Part shown: positions 1 through 8,196 of the stretch, piece by piece | How the letters are laid out: every line of letters starts with the position of its first letter | Numbering within the stretch: position 1 is the first letter of the stretch | Source: Ectopseudomonas khazarica | Lineage (GTDB): Bacteria; Pseudomonadota; Gammaproteobacteria; Pseudomonadales; Pseudomonadaceae | Assembly (NCBI RefSeq): GCF_004521985.1 | Contig: NZ_SBHZ01000004.1 | Span: 124,001-188,000 of the forward strand | Direction: 5' to 3' | DNA: 64,000 nucleotides | The notes under the pieces: generated by a model | Databases searched by the model: none | What the model was told of the DNA's origin: nothing | The model's input: the letters and a program-made list of their open reading frames with translations, nothing else | Made by a program: the position numbers and the translations under genes

Positions 1-760
1 CCTTGCGCTCCAGCCAGGCGAGCAGGCGCGCTTCGTCGCGCAGCACCTGGCGCAGCGGGCGCTGGAAGTAGGTGCGCAGGAAGCGCAGCTTGTCGCGGCG
101 GGTCAGGCCGATGTCCAGGGCCGAGAAATACAGGGCAGCCAGGTCCTTGTCGCGCCAGCGGCGCGGGGTTCGCTCGCGCACCTGGGCACGATGCAGATCG
201 ATGACCGACAGGCGCAGGTCACCCGCCTGGATCGGCCGGTCGGTGTGCAACAGGAAGTGGCAGATATAGCAGTCGCGGTGATTGACCCCGGCACGGTGCA
301 TGGTACCGGTCATCTGCGCCACTTCGCGGATCAGCGCCCACTTGAGTTCGGGCCGGGGTGGCTGCTGCGCCCAGTTGAGGCTGAGCTGCTCCAGATCCAC
401 GGTCGGCGCCAGCTCCTCGGTGATGATGAACGAGTGCTGGCGCGCCGGGTTGCTGCCGCGCTCACCGTAGGCCACCGCCGTCATGGTCGCCACGCCGGCT
501 TCGCCGAGGCGCTGGATCGCCTGCCACTCCTGAGCGGCGCCCAGTACGGGGGCCTTGGCGGTCAGCAGGTTCTTGACGATCTCGCCCCAACCGATGCCGC
601 GATGAATCTTGACGAAATAACCGCGGCCGTCGACTTCGGTGCGCAGCGTACGGCGCCCCTCCAGCTCGCGGTAGACCTGCCCCTGCAGCGCCTCGACGGC
701 AGCGAAGGCGTCACGGTTCGCCCACAGGCGCTTGAAGGGTTCGGCGAGAATCAGCTTCAC
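1..760 (-). CDS. waaP: Lipopolysaccharide core heptose(I) kinase WaaP (partial, 3' end outside window)
   Basis: WaaP phosphorylates heptose I of the LPS inner core at the cytoplasmic face of the inner membrane. The frame opens with a GTG start and reads KLILAEPFKRLW; its 3' end runs off the left edge, leaving about 253 codons. A protein-kinase-like catalytic loop is visible (NHRDCYICHF) followed by VIDLHRAQ, the two motifs expected for the catalytic and metal-binding aspartates of the WaaP/RfaP kinase family. The start overlaps the stop of waaG by four bases (GTGA), so it is translationally coupled to the upstream glycosyltransferase genes. Family assignment is secure; the C-terminus cannot be judged. 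Confidence 0.93.
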   Translation of the reverse strand, partial: MKLILAEPFKRLWANRDAFAAVEALQGQVYRELEGRRTLRTEVDGRGYFVKIHRGIGWGEIVKNLLTAKAPVLGAAQEWQAIQRLGEAGVATMTAVAYGERGSNPARQHSFIITEELAPTVDLEQLSLNWAQQPPRPELKWALIREVAQMTGTMHRAGVNHRDCYICHFLLHTDRPIQAGDLRLSVIDLHRAQVRERTPRRWRDKDLAALYFSALDIGLTRRDKLRFLRTYFQRPLRQVLRDEARLLAWLERK

Positions 761-1881
761 GGGCACCTCGGGGCCAGGATCACATCCGCAGCCTTCTGCG
801 GCATGGAATAGAGGTCGGCACTGTCGGCATAGGCCAGGCCGTTGCGCCCCCAGAACGCGCGGCGCTCGGGGTCGGCCAGCATGTCGGCCAGGGTGCGATT
901 GAGGCGTTCCTGCTCGAAGGGGCTGGGCAGCACCCGCCCGCAATCGGCCTCGGCGATGTAGTGGGCGTAGCCACAGACATCGGTGACCAGCACCGGCAGA
1001 CCGGAAACCAGCGCCTCCAGCAGCACGGTGCCGGTGTTCTCGTTGTAGGCCGGATGGATCAGCAGGTCGGCACCGAGCAGGAAGCGCGGGATGTCGCTGC
1101 GCCCCTTGAGTATCTGCACCTGGTCGGACAGGCCCAGGGCCTTGACCTGCAGCAGGAAGGGCTTGGGGTCGTCCTGGCCGATGGCGATCAGCCGGGTGCG
1201 CTTGCGCAGCTCCCGCGGCAGCGCGGCCAGCGCCTTGAGGCTGCGGTCCAGGCCCTTGGTCTTGAACCCCGAACCGATCTGCACCAGCAGCAGGTCGTCG
1301 TCGCCCAGCTGAAACTCGCGGCGGAAGTCCGCACGCATCTCGGCGGCGTTCGCCGGCGCCCGGCGATCCTGGGCAATACCGGGTGGCAGCAGGTGGAAAC
1401 GCTGCAGCGGGGTCTTGTAGTGCTTGATGAACAGGGGCTGCTGCACCTCGGAGATCATCAGAATCTCGGTCTTCGACTCCGGCGCGAATACCGCGCGTTC
1501 GTAGTCGGCGAAGTGCTTGTAGCGCCCCCAGCGCCGGTAGATCGGATTGCGCAGGGTCTGCGCCTTGTCCTCGAAGCAACCATCGGCGGCGTAGTAGACG
1601 TCCAGCCCCGGCATCTTGTTGAAACCGATCACCCGGTCGACCGGATCACGCGCCAGGTCGGCCTGCAGCCAGGCGCTGAATTTCTCGTTGCGACGGTGGT
1701 TGAACAGTGCCCGCACCGGCGCCACGCGCACGTCGAAGCCTGCGGGAGTGTCGCCTTCCCAGATCGGGGTGTAGACACGAATGGCGTGGCCGCGCGCCTG
1801 GCACTCCAGGGCGATGCGCATGAAGTCACGCTGAAGCCCGCCGAACGGGAAGTACTTGTAGAGAACGAAGGCCAGCTGCAT
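757..1881 (-). CDS. waaG: LPS core glucosyltransferase I WaaG
   Basis: A 374-residue GT-B glycosyltransferase (GT4 family) that adds the first hexose to heptose II of the LPS core, acting on the cytoplasmic side of the inner membrane. The N-terminus MQLAFVLYKYFPFGGLQRD is the typical RfaG/WaaG opening with the glycine-rich acceptor loop. The C-terminal half has the donor-site E-x7-E region within LLEALVSGLPVLVTD. Length equals the family's usual ~370 residues. It sits 9 bases after waaC and overlaps waaP by 4 bases, in the standard Pseudomonas waaF-waaC-waaG-waaP order. Confidence 0.95.
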   Translation of the reverse strand: MQLAFVLYKYFPFGGLQRDFMRIALECQARGHAIRVYTPIWEGDTPAGFDVRVAPVRALFNHRRNEKFSAWLQADLARDPVDRVIGFNKMPGLDVYYAADGCFEDKAQTLRNPIYRRWGRYKHFADYERAVFAPESKTEILMISEVQQPLFIKHYKTPLQRFHLLPPGIAQDRRAPANAAEMRADFRREFQLGDDDLLLVQIGSGFKTKGLDRSLKALAALPRELRKRTRLIAIGQDDPKPFLLQVKALGLSDQVQILKGRSDIPRFLLGADLLIHPAYNENTGTVLLEALVSGLPVLVTDVCGYAHYIAEADCGRVLPSPFEQERLNRTLADMLADPERRAFWGRNGLAYADSADLYSMPQKAADVILAPRCP

Positions 1882-1890
1882 AGCCGCTCC

Positions 1891-2895
1891 TTAAAGGGTG
1901 CCAGGAGGCGCCAGCAGCAGTGCCTCCAGTTCCAGGCCGACACGCTCGGCGCCCAGGCCGTCGAAGCAGGGCTTGTCGCGATCACCGCTGCCCGCACCCG
2001 GGCCACTGGCACACAGATGAATCTGGCCACGGCCATAGGCGCCGACCTTGCCCGGCAAGGTCGGCCCGTAAAGGGAAATGTTGGGCACATCCAGCGCCGC
2101 CGCCAGGTGGCCCAGCCCGGTGTCGACGGACACGCAGGCACTGGCCCCGGCGATCACCTTGGCCACTCCGGCCAGGTTCAGCTTCGGCAGCACGGCCGCA
2201 TGCGCGAGCCCGGCGGCGATGCGCTCGGCACGCGCCTTCTCGGCCTCGCTGCCCCAGGGCAGGCGCACAGCCCAGCCCAGTTCGTCCATGCGTTCGGCCA
2301 GCGCGCGCCAATCGGCCTCAGGCCAGTGCTTGCTGGCCCAGGTGGTACCGTGGAGAAACACCAGATAGGGCGGCGCCGCAGCGTCCATCAGTGCCGCTCG
2401 GTCGAGGCCGTAGTCAGCGCTGCCCGATGGCAGTGCATAACCCAGCGCCTTGGCGAACAGCTGGCGCACTCGTTCCAGGGCATGCTGCTCCTTGGCCACC
2501 GCGTAGCGACGATCGTAGAAGCGGCTGGCCAACGGCTCCCGCGCCGAATCACGATCCAGCCCGGCCACGGGGGCCTGCACATAGCGTGTCAGCCAGGCGC
2601 TCTTGAGCAGCCCCTGGGCGTCGATCACCAGGTCGTAGCGGGTCTCGCGCAGGCGCTGCTTGAAGCGTGCCCACTCGCCACTGTGCCAGGTGCGCAGCGG
2701 GTGCTTGCGCCAACGGCGGATGGCCACCGGAATTACCTGGGCCACGGCCGGATGCCAGGCAGGAATCTCGGCGAAGCCTTCTTCCACGACCCAGTCGAAG
2801 CGGATACCGGGGATAGCGCGAGCCGCATCGGTCAGCGCCGGCAGGGTGTGTACCACGTCGCCCAGCGACGACGTCTTGATGATCAGTACCCGCAA
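1891..2895 (-). CDS. waaC: Lipopolysaccharide heptosyltransferase I WaaC
   Basis: A 334-residue GT9-family heptosyltransferase that transfers the first L-glycero-D-manno-heptose from ADP-heptose to Kdo of lipid A-Kdo2. The N-terminus MRVLIIKTSSLGDVVHTLPAL carries the SLGDVVHTLP motif that separates heptosyltransferase I from II. The C-terminal nucleotide-binding part has VSVDTGLGHLAAAL and SLYGPTLPGKVGAYG. Only two bases separate it from waaF upstream and nine from waaG downstream, so it is one operon. Confidence 0.96.
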   Translation of the reverse strand: MRVLIIKTSSLGDVVHTLPALTDAARAIPGIRFDWVVEEGFAEIPAWHPAVAQVIPVAIRRWRKHPLRTWHSGEWARFKQRLRETRYDLVIDAQGLLKSAWLTRYVQAPVAGLDRDSAREPLASRFYDRRYAVAKEQHALERVRQLFAKALGYALPSGSADYGLDRAALMDAAAPPYLVFLHGTTWASKHWPEADWRALAERMDELGWAVRLPWGSEAEKARAERIAAGLAHAAVLPKLNLAGVAKVIAGASACVSVDTGLGHLAAALDVPNISLYGPTLPGKVGAYGRGQIHLCASGPGAGSGDRDKPCFDGLGAERVGLELEALLLAPPGTL

Positions 2896-2897
2896 GA

Positions 2898-3941
2898 TCA
2901 GTCGCCCTCGACCAGGGTCAGGGTTTCACCGACCAATCGATCCAGCGCCTCGATCACCGGGCGCGGCTTGAGTTCGCGCAGGCAGTTGTAGTGCCCGTAA
3001 CGGCAGGTACGTTCGAAGCAGGGGCTGCATTCCAGGCCCAGGCGGACGATCTCGACACGATCGGCCAAAGGCGGGGTGAACCCCGGCGAGGTGGAACCGT
3101 AGACGGCCACCAGCGGGCGATTCAGTGCCGCGGCCACATGCATCAACCCGGAGTCGTTGGACACCACGGCGGTGGCGGCGGACATCAGGTCGATGGCCTC
3201 GGCCAGGCTGGTCTGCCCGGAGAGGTTGCTGACTTCCTCGCGCAGCCCGGGGATCAGGCGCATGCGGATGTCTTCGCCACCGGCATGGTCGTTCTTCGAA
3301 CCGAACAGCCAGACCTGCCAGCCCTGGCGGATCTTGACCTCGGCGACCTTGGCGTAGTGCTCCGCCGGCCAACGCTTGGCCTCGCCGAACTCGGCGCCAG
3401 GGCACAGCGCCAGCACCGGACGATCCAGCTGCAGACCGAACTTGGCCAGTGCCTCGCCACGGCTGGCCTCGTCGATCACCAGGCGCGGCTGCGGATAGGG
3501 CTGCGGCAGCTCGGCGCCGGGCTCGAAGGCCAGCGCCATGAAGCGCTCGATCATCAGCGGATAGCGCGCCTTGTCCAGCGTGCGGATATCGTTGAGCAGG
3601 CCATAGCGCATCTCGCCCTTCCAGCCCGTGCGTTTGGCGATGCCGGCGAACCAGGGCACCAGGGCGGACTTCAGCGAATTGGGCAGCAGAATGGCCTGGT
3701 CGTACTGACCGGCTAGCGACTTGCCGATGCGTCGACGCGCACCCAGGTCGAGCACGCCATGGCCCAGCGGCAGGCTCAGCGCCGCACGCACCTCGGGCAT
3801 GCGCTCGAGTATGGGCCGGCTCCAGTCCGGCGCCAGCACGTCGATCTCGCACGCCGGATGACGCTGCTTCAGGCACTGGAACAGCGTCTGCGCCATCACC
3901 ATGTCGCCCACCCAACTGGGCCCAACGATCAGTATCTTCAT
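2898..3941 (-). CDS. waaF: Lipopolysaccharide heptosyltransferase II WaaF
   Basis: A 347-residue GT9 glycosyltransferase adding the second heptose to the LPS inner core. The start MKILIVGPSWVGDMVMAQTL contains the SWVGDMVMAQ motif diagnostic of heptosyltransferase II, and the C-terminal half has VSNDSGLMHVAAALNRP with the conserved DSGLMH donor-binding motif. First gene of the waa operon on this strand; 61 bases separate it from the end of ilvE, and a GC-rich hairpin lies in that gap. Confidence 0.96.
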   Translation of the reverse strand: MKILIVGPSWVGDMVMAQTLFQCLKQRHPACEIDVLAPDWSRPILERMPEVRAALSLPLGHGVLDLGARRRIGKSLAGQYDQAILLPNSLKSALVPWFAGIAKRTGWKGEMRYGLLNDIRTLDKARYPLMIERFMALAFEPGAELPQPYPQPRLVIDEASRGEALAKFGLQLDRPVLALCPGAEFGEAKRWPAEHYAKVAEVKIRQGWQVWLFGSKNDHAGGEDIRMRLIPGLREEVSNLSGQTSLAEAIDLMSAATAVVSNDSGLMHVAAALNRPLVAVYGSTSPGFTPPLADRVEIVRLGLECSPCFERTCRYGHYNCLRELKPRPVIEALDRLVGETLTLVEGD

Positions 3942-3960
3942 ATCCTTTCCAGAAACGACC

Positions 3961-3981
3961 GGGGAGGCTCAGCGCCTCCCC
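3961..3981 (-). terminator. Hairpin between ilvE and waaF
   Basis: A perfect 8-bp inverted repeat, GGGGAGGC and GCCTCCCC, with a 5-base loop lies 22 bases after the ilvE stop and about 20 bases before the waaF start. Read on the minus strand it is followed only by GGTCGTTTCT, so the T-tract is poor. It may be an ilvE terminator that allows read-through, or an attenuating stem in front of the waa genes. Confidence 0.45.
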
Positions 3982-4002
3982 GTCATAGCCCAGATGACCG
4001 GC

Positions 4003-4926
4003 TTACTTGACCCGCGTACGCCACTCGGCGTGCGCACTGGTCTTGCCGGTTACCAGGTCGAAATAGGCTTTCTGCAGTTTTTCGGTAACCGGGCCACGAC
4101 GGCCGATACCGATCTGACGGCCATCCACTTCGCGGATCGGCGTGACTTCGGCGGCGGTGCCGGTGAAGAAGGCCTCGTCGCAGATGTACACCTCGTCACG
4201 GGTGATGCGCTTCTCGACCACCTTGATACCCAGCTCGTCGGCCAGGGTGAGGATGGTGTTGCGGGTGATGCCGTTGAGGCAGGAGGTCACCTCCGGGGTG
4301 TACACCACGCCATCCTTGACCAGGAAGATGTTCTCGCCCGAACCCTCGGCCACGTAGCCTTCCGGGTCCAGCAGCATGGCCTCGTCGGCGCCGCCGGAAA
4401 TCGCTTCCTGCAGGGCCAGCATCGAGTTGATGTAGTTGCCGTTGGCCTTGGCGCGGGTCATGGAGATGTTGACGTGGTGACGGGTGTAGGAGCTGGTGCG
4501 CACCTTGATACCGGTCTGCAGGGCTTCTTCGCCCATGTAGGCGCCCCAGTGCCAGGCGGCGACGATCACGTGCACCTTCAGGCCGGCGGCACGCAGGCCC
4601 ATGCCTTCGCTGCCGAAGAACACCATCGGGCGCAGGTAGGCGCTTTCCAGGCCATTCTCACGCACGGCGGCGCGCTGCGCCTCGTTGATCTCTTCCTTGG
4701 AGAAGGGAATCTGCATGTTGAAGATGTGCGCGGAGTCGAACAGGCGATCGGTGTGCGCCTGCAGGCGGAAGATCGAGGTGCCGTCCGGCGTGTTGTAGGC
4801 GCGCACGCCCTCGAACACACCCATGCCGTAGTGCAGGGTATGGGTCAGCACATGGGTAGTCGCTTCGCGCCACGGTACCAGTTCACCGTCGTACCAGATC
4901 ACGCCATCACGGTCGGACATCGACAT
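4003..4926 (-). CDS. ilvE: Branched-chain amino acid aminotransferase IlvE
   Basis: A 307-residue class IV PLP-dependent aminotransferase performing the last step of Val, Leu and Ile synthesis (2-oxoacid plus glutamate). The PLP lysine is Lys160 in SMTRAKANGNY, and EGSGENIF plus the HYGMGVFEG region match the family. Start at 4926 has AGGAG nine bases upstream on the minus strand; a second in-frame ATG lies at 4920. It lies between glnE and waaF, the normal Pseudomonas order. Confidence 0.96.
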   Translation of the reverse strand: MSMSDRDGVIWYDGELVPWREATTHVLTHTLHYGMGVFEGVRAYNTPDGTSIFRLQAHTDRLFDSAHIFNMQIPFSKEEINEAQRAAVRENGLESAYLRPMVFFGSEGMGLRAAGLKVHVIVAAWHWGAYMGEEALQTGIKVRTSSYTRHHVNISMTRAKANGNYINSMLALQEAISGGADEAMLLDPEGYVAEGSGENIFLVKDGVVYTPEVTSCLNGITRNTILTLADELGIKVVEKRITRDEVYICDEAFFTGTAAEVTPIREVDGRQIGIGRRGPVTEKLQKAYFDLVTGKTSAHAEWRTRVK

Positions 4927-4982
4927 CTTGCCTGCTCCTCAATTCGCTTCGCGGTTCGATCATTCGTACGGCCCTGCGGCCA

Positions 4983-7925
4983 TCAACCCAGTTCCAGCTG
5001 GCGCCACAGCCGCATCACGGCGTGGCGCTCATCCTGGAACTGATCACCCGGCACCACCCCGGGCTGCTTCTGCAGCGCCTGGCGGTGAGCGGCCGAGCGG
5101 TAAACCTTGTAGACCTCGCGGAGCAACCCGGCATCTTCCGCCGACATCAGACCGACCCGCTCGAGCCCCTCGAGGATGCGGATGTTGTCGGTGAATTCAA
5201 GCAGTTGCGGGTGTTGCCACGACCAGGCCAGAGCCGCGTATTGCACCATAAATTCGATATCGACGATACCACCGGCATCCTGCTTCAGATCGAAGGAGCT
5301 CGCCGCATCGAAGGCGTTTTCCCCGGTGCCGGCCGCCGTGGCGCGGGTACCGAGGTTGTCGCGCATCTTCGCGCGCATCTCGCTGACTTCGCCGCGCAGC
5401 GCGACCACGTCACGCTGGCGCCCGAGCACCTCGGCGCGCACCCGGGCGAACTCGCCCGCCAGGCGCGGGCAGCCCACCAGCACCCGCGCACGGACCAGCG
5501 CCTGGTGCTCCCAGGTCCAGGCTTCGTTTTCCTGGTAACGCTGGAAGGCCCCCAGCGAACTGACCAGCAGCCCGGCCGCGCCGGATGGACGCAGGCGCAT
5601 GTCCACGTCGTACAGCGCGCCGGAGGTGGTCTGGGTCGTCAGCAGGTGGATGATGCGCTGCCCCAGCCGGGTGAAGAACTGCGCCCCGTCGATAGGCTTG
5701 GCGCCGTCGGTCTCGGCCTGCGGGTCGCCATCATGGATGAACACCAGGTCCAGGTCCGAGCCATGACCGAACTCCAGGCCGCCGACCTTGCCGTAGCCGA
5801 CGATGATGAAATCCGGAGCGCAAGGCGTACCATCGGCACGCGACGGGCGGCCGTGGCGCTGCACCGTGTGCTGCCAGGCCAGCGCCAGCACCTGATCGAG
5901 AATCGCCTCGGCCAGCCAGGTCAGGTAGTCCGACACCTTCATCAGCGGCAACGTACCGGCGATCTCCGACGCCGCCACGCGCAGGCTGTGCGCCAGCTTG
6001 AAGTGGCGCAGCGCTTCCATCTGCTGCTCGAGGTCCTCTTCGGGAATACGGATCAGCCGCTCGCGCAGCTCGGCGGCGAGTTCCGGCGCCAGCGGCGGCG
6101 AGTACAGCCGCCCCTCGTTGAGCAGTTCGTCGAGCAGCAGCGGGAAGCGCGCGATCTGCTCGGCAATCCACGGGCTGGCCGCACACAGGGTGATCAGGCG
6201 TTCCAGCGCACCGGGGTTCTCGCTGAGCAACACCAGGTAGGCGGAACGTCGCGCCACCTTTTCCACCAGCGGCAGCACGCGCTCCAGCACCAGGTCGGGG
6301 CTGTCGTGCTCGATGGTCTGGGCCAGCAGGCGCGGAATGAAGGCATCCAGCCGCTCACGCCCGAGGCGCTGCATGGCCCGCACCTGCGGACCATTGCGCA
6401 GGTCGACCAGGCGCCGGAAGGCCGCTCCGGCCTCGCCGAACCCGGCCTCCTGCAACTGCTGCACGGCGGCCTCCTCATCCAGCGCGCCTTCCCAGAGCGG
6501 CAGCCATTCGGCGCCGACACAGGCCTCGCTGCCCTGCGCCTCGTCCTCGTCGGGATCGGCGATCACCTGCTGGAAGTGCCACTCGATGCGCCCACGCCAG
6601 TGCATCAGGCGCTCGTGGAAACTCGCCCAGTCGGCGAAGCCCATGATCGCCGCCACGCGCGCCTGGTCGAGCGGGTCCGCCGGGAGCATCTGCGTCTGCC
6701 GGTCACCGATGCCCTGCAGGGCATGCTCGGCGTAGCGCAGGAACTCGTAGCCCTCTTTCATTTCAGCGACCACCGCCGGCGGCAGGTAGCCCTGCCCCTG
6801 CAGCGTGGCCAGCACCTTGAGCAGCGGCCGCTGCTGCAGGCTGAGATCGCGCCCGCCATGGATCAGCTGGAAGGCCTGGGCGATGAACTCGATCTCGCGG
6901 ATACCACCGGCGCCGAGCTTGATGTTCTCGCTCATGCCCTTGCGCCGCACCTCCTGCTGGATCAGCTGCTTCATCGAGCGCAGTGCCTCGATGGCGGAGA
7001 AATCCAGGTAGCGGCGATAGACGAAGGGCCGCAGCATCTCCAGCAGCTCGGCGCCCGCCTGCTGGTCACCGCCGACCACGCGCGCCTTGATCATCGCGTA
7101 GCGCTCCCAGTCGCGCCCCTGATCCTGGTAGTACTGCTCCAGGGCATTGAAGCTGAACACCAGCGCACCGGAGGAACCATAGGGGCGCAGGCGCATGTCG
7201 GTACGGAAGACGAAGCCGTCGACGGTGATCGCGTCCAGCGCCTTGATCAGCTTCTGCCCCAGGCGGATGAAGAACTCCTGGTTGTCCAGCGGGCGCTTCA
7301 CGCCCTCGGTCTCGCCGCCCTCCGGGTAGCCGAAGATCAGGTCGATGTCCGAGGACAGATTGAGCTCGTGCGCGCCGAGCTTGCCCATGCCGAGGATGAC
7401 CATGTGCTGCGCCTGGCCGCTGCGCCGGCCGGCCGGGGTGCCGAACTGCTCGCAATGGCGCGGATAGAGCCAGTGGTAGGCCAGGTCGATGCAGGCGTCG
7501 GCCAGGTCGGAGAGGTCGCGGCAGGTTTCGCCGAGCGCCGCCTGACGGCTGAAGTCACGCCAGATGATGCGCAACTGCTGGCGGCTGCGGAAGCGCCGCA
7601 GGCAACGCCCCAGCGCCTCCTCATCGGCACAGTCGGCCAACAGCGCCTGCAGCTGCTGACGCAGCTCGCCCGGCGCCAGGCTGCGCTCCAGCTCCCCCGA
7701 CTCGGCAAGCGCGCTGAACATCTGTGGATCACGCTGCGCCTGCTCTGCGACGAAATCACTCAGGGCCGCGACCTGTCGCCAGGCGTCATGCCGCGCCTGC
7801 GGCCAGGCGGCGAAGCGCGCAGACAGCCCCTCATGCTCGGCCAGCGCGGTCTGCAGCGACTGCTCGGCGCGTTCGGACAGGGCAATAAGGGAAGGGGGCA
7901 ACTCGACCAGCAACGGCAGGCTCAT
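4983..7925 (-). CDS. glnE: Bifunctional glutamine synthetase adenylyltransferase/adenylyl-removing enzyme GlnE
   Basis: A 980-residue enzyme that adenylylates and deadenylylates glutamine synthetase in response to PII. Two nucleotidyltransferase domains are visible: an N-terminal adenylyl-removing domain with GMGKLGAHELNLSSDIDLIF (around residue 180) and a C-terminal adenylyltransferase domain with GYGKVGGLEFGHGSDLDLVF (around residue 700), each with the two metal-binding Asp of the DxD motif. A linker rich in helices separates them. Length matches the usual ~950-980 residues. It is divergent from aceE across a 271-base intergenic region. Confidence 0.96.
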   Translation of the reverse strand: MSLPLLVELPPSLIALSERAEQSLQTALAEHEGLSARFAAWPQARHDAWRQVAALSDFVAEQAQRDPQMFSALAESGELERSLAPGELRQQLQALLADCADEEALGRCLRRFRSRQQLRIIWRDFSRQAALGETCRDLSDLADACIDLAYHWLYPRHCEQFGTPAGRRSGQAQHMVILGMGKLGAHELNLSSDIDLIFGYPEGGETEGVKRPLDNQEFFIRLGQKLIKALDAITVDGFVFRTDMRLRPYGSSGALVFSFNALEQYYQDQGRDWERYAMIKARVVGGDQQAGAELLEMLRPFVYRRYLDFSAIEALRSMKQLIQQEVRRKGMSENIKLGAGGIREIEFIAQAFQLIHGGRDLSLQQRPLLKVLATLQGQGYLPPAVVAEMKEGYEFLRYAEHALQGIGDRQTQMLPADPLDQARVAAIMGFADWASFHERLMHWRGRIEWHFQQVIADPDEDEAQGSEACVGAEWLPLWEGALDEEAAVQQLQEAGFGEAGAAFRRLVDLRNGPQVRAMQRLGRERLDAFIPRLLAQTIEHDSPDLVLERVLPLVEKVARRSAYLVLLSENPGALERLITLCAASPWIAEQIARFPLLLDELLNEGRLYSPPLAPELAAELRERLIRIPEEDLEQQMEALRHFKLAHSLRVAASEIAGTLPLMKVSDYLTWLAEAILDQVLALAWQHTVQRHGRPSRADGTPCAPDFIIVGYGKVGGLEFGHGSDLDLVFIHDGDPQAETDGAKPIDGAQFFTRLGQRIIHLLTTQTTSGALYDVDMRLRPSGAAGLLVSSLGAFQRYQENEAWTWEHQALVRARVLVGCPRLAGEFARVRAEVLGRQRDVVALRGEVSEMRAKMRDNLGTRATAAGTGENAFDAASSFDLKQDAGGIVDIEFMVQYAALAWSWQHPQLLEFTDNIRILEGLERVGLMSAEDAGLLREVYKVYRSAAHRQALQKQPGVVPGDQFQDERHAVMRLWRQLELG

Positions 7926-8016
7926 GGTCTATCCTTTTGGCGGACTGCCGGACGCACGGTGCAAACGCCCGGAACCCCGCTCCTGCGGGGCACGCGCGGC
8001 CGGCAGCGCCGCGAAT

Positions 8017-8031
8017 TGTAGTTTTACTACT
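8017..8031. promoter_or_regulatory. Palindromic operator 1 upstream of aceE
   Basis: TGTAGTTTTACTACT is an imperfect palindrome (5 of 6 arm positions pair) whose core is the reverse complement of the second site 53 bases downstream (centre to centre, about five helical turns). The pair lies between divergent glnE and aceE. The pattern resembles the palindrome I remember for HexR/RpiR-family regulators of central carbon metabolism in gammaproteobacteria (TGTARTWWWAYTACA). The identity of the regulator is inference. Confidence 0.6.
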
Positions 8032-8069
8032 AAAGAATTGTATCCAGAGGGCTGAATCCGCCGTCGAAA

Positions 8070-8084
8070 TGTAGTAAAACTACA
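8070..8084. promoter_or_regulatory. Palindromic operator 2 upstream of aceE
   Basis: TGTAGTAAAACTACA is a perfect palindrome with 6-base arms around an AAA centre, 113 bases before the aceE start. It matches every position of the remembered HexR-type consensus TGTARTWWWAYTACA; a GntR-family PdhR-like regulator is the alternative because the target is pyruvate dehydrogenase. The AT-rich sites stand out sharply in a GC-rich gap. Confidence 0.65.
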
Positions 8085-8196
8085 AGCGGCCGGTCCTACC
8101 CCCGGTAAATCCAAGAATTTCAACTTGCCCGCCCAAAAAGCCGGCGAGACCCAACTGGCCTCCGATTCTGGAAGCCTTTCCGCCCTGGAGCAAGCC

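Noticed and set aside
7975..7990. CCCCGC-TCCT-GCGGGG hairpin upstream of glnE as a terminator
   Set aside because: It lies before the starts of two divergent genes with no T-tract, so a terminator role is unlikely; it may be a decayed REP element, but evidence is too thin to annotate.
5022..8021. A 999-codon open frame on the plus strand across glnE
   Set aside because: It runs antisense to glnE, a clear family member; its Arg/Gln/Leu/His-rich translation is the usual third-position GC shadow. The same applies to the 872-codon frame opposite aceE (8080-10698) and the 843-codon frame opposite dipA.
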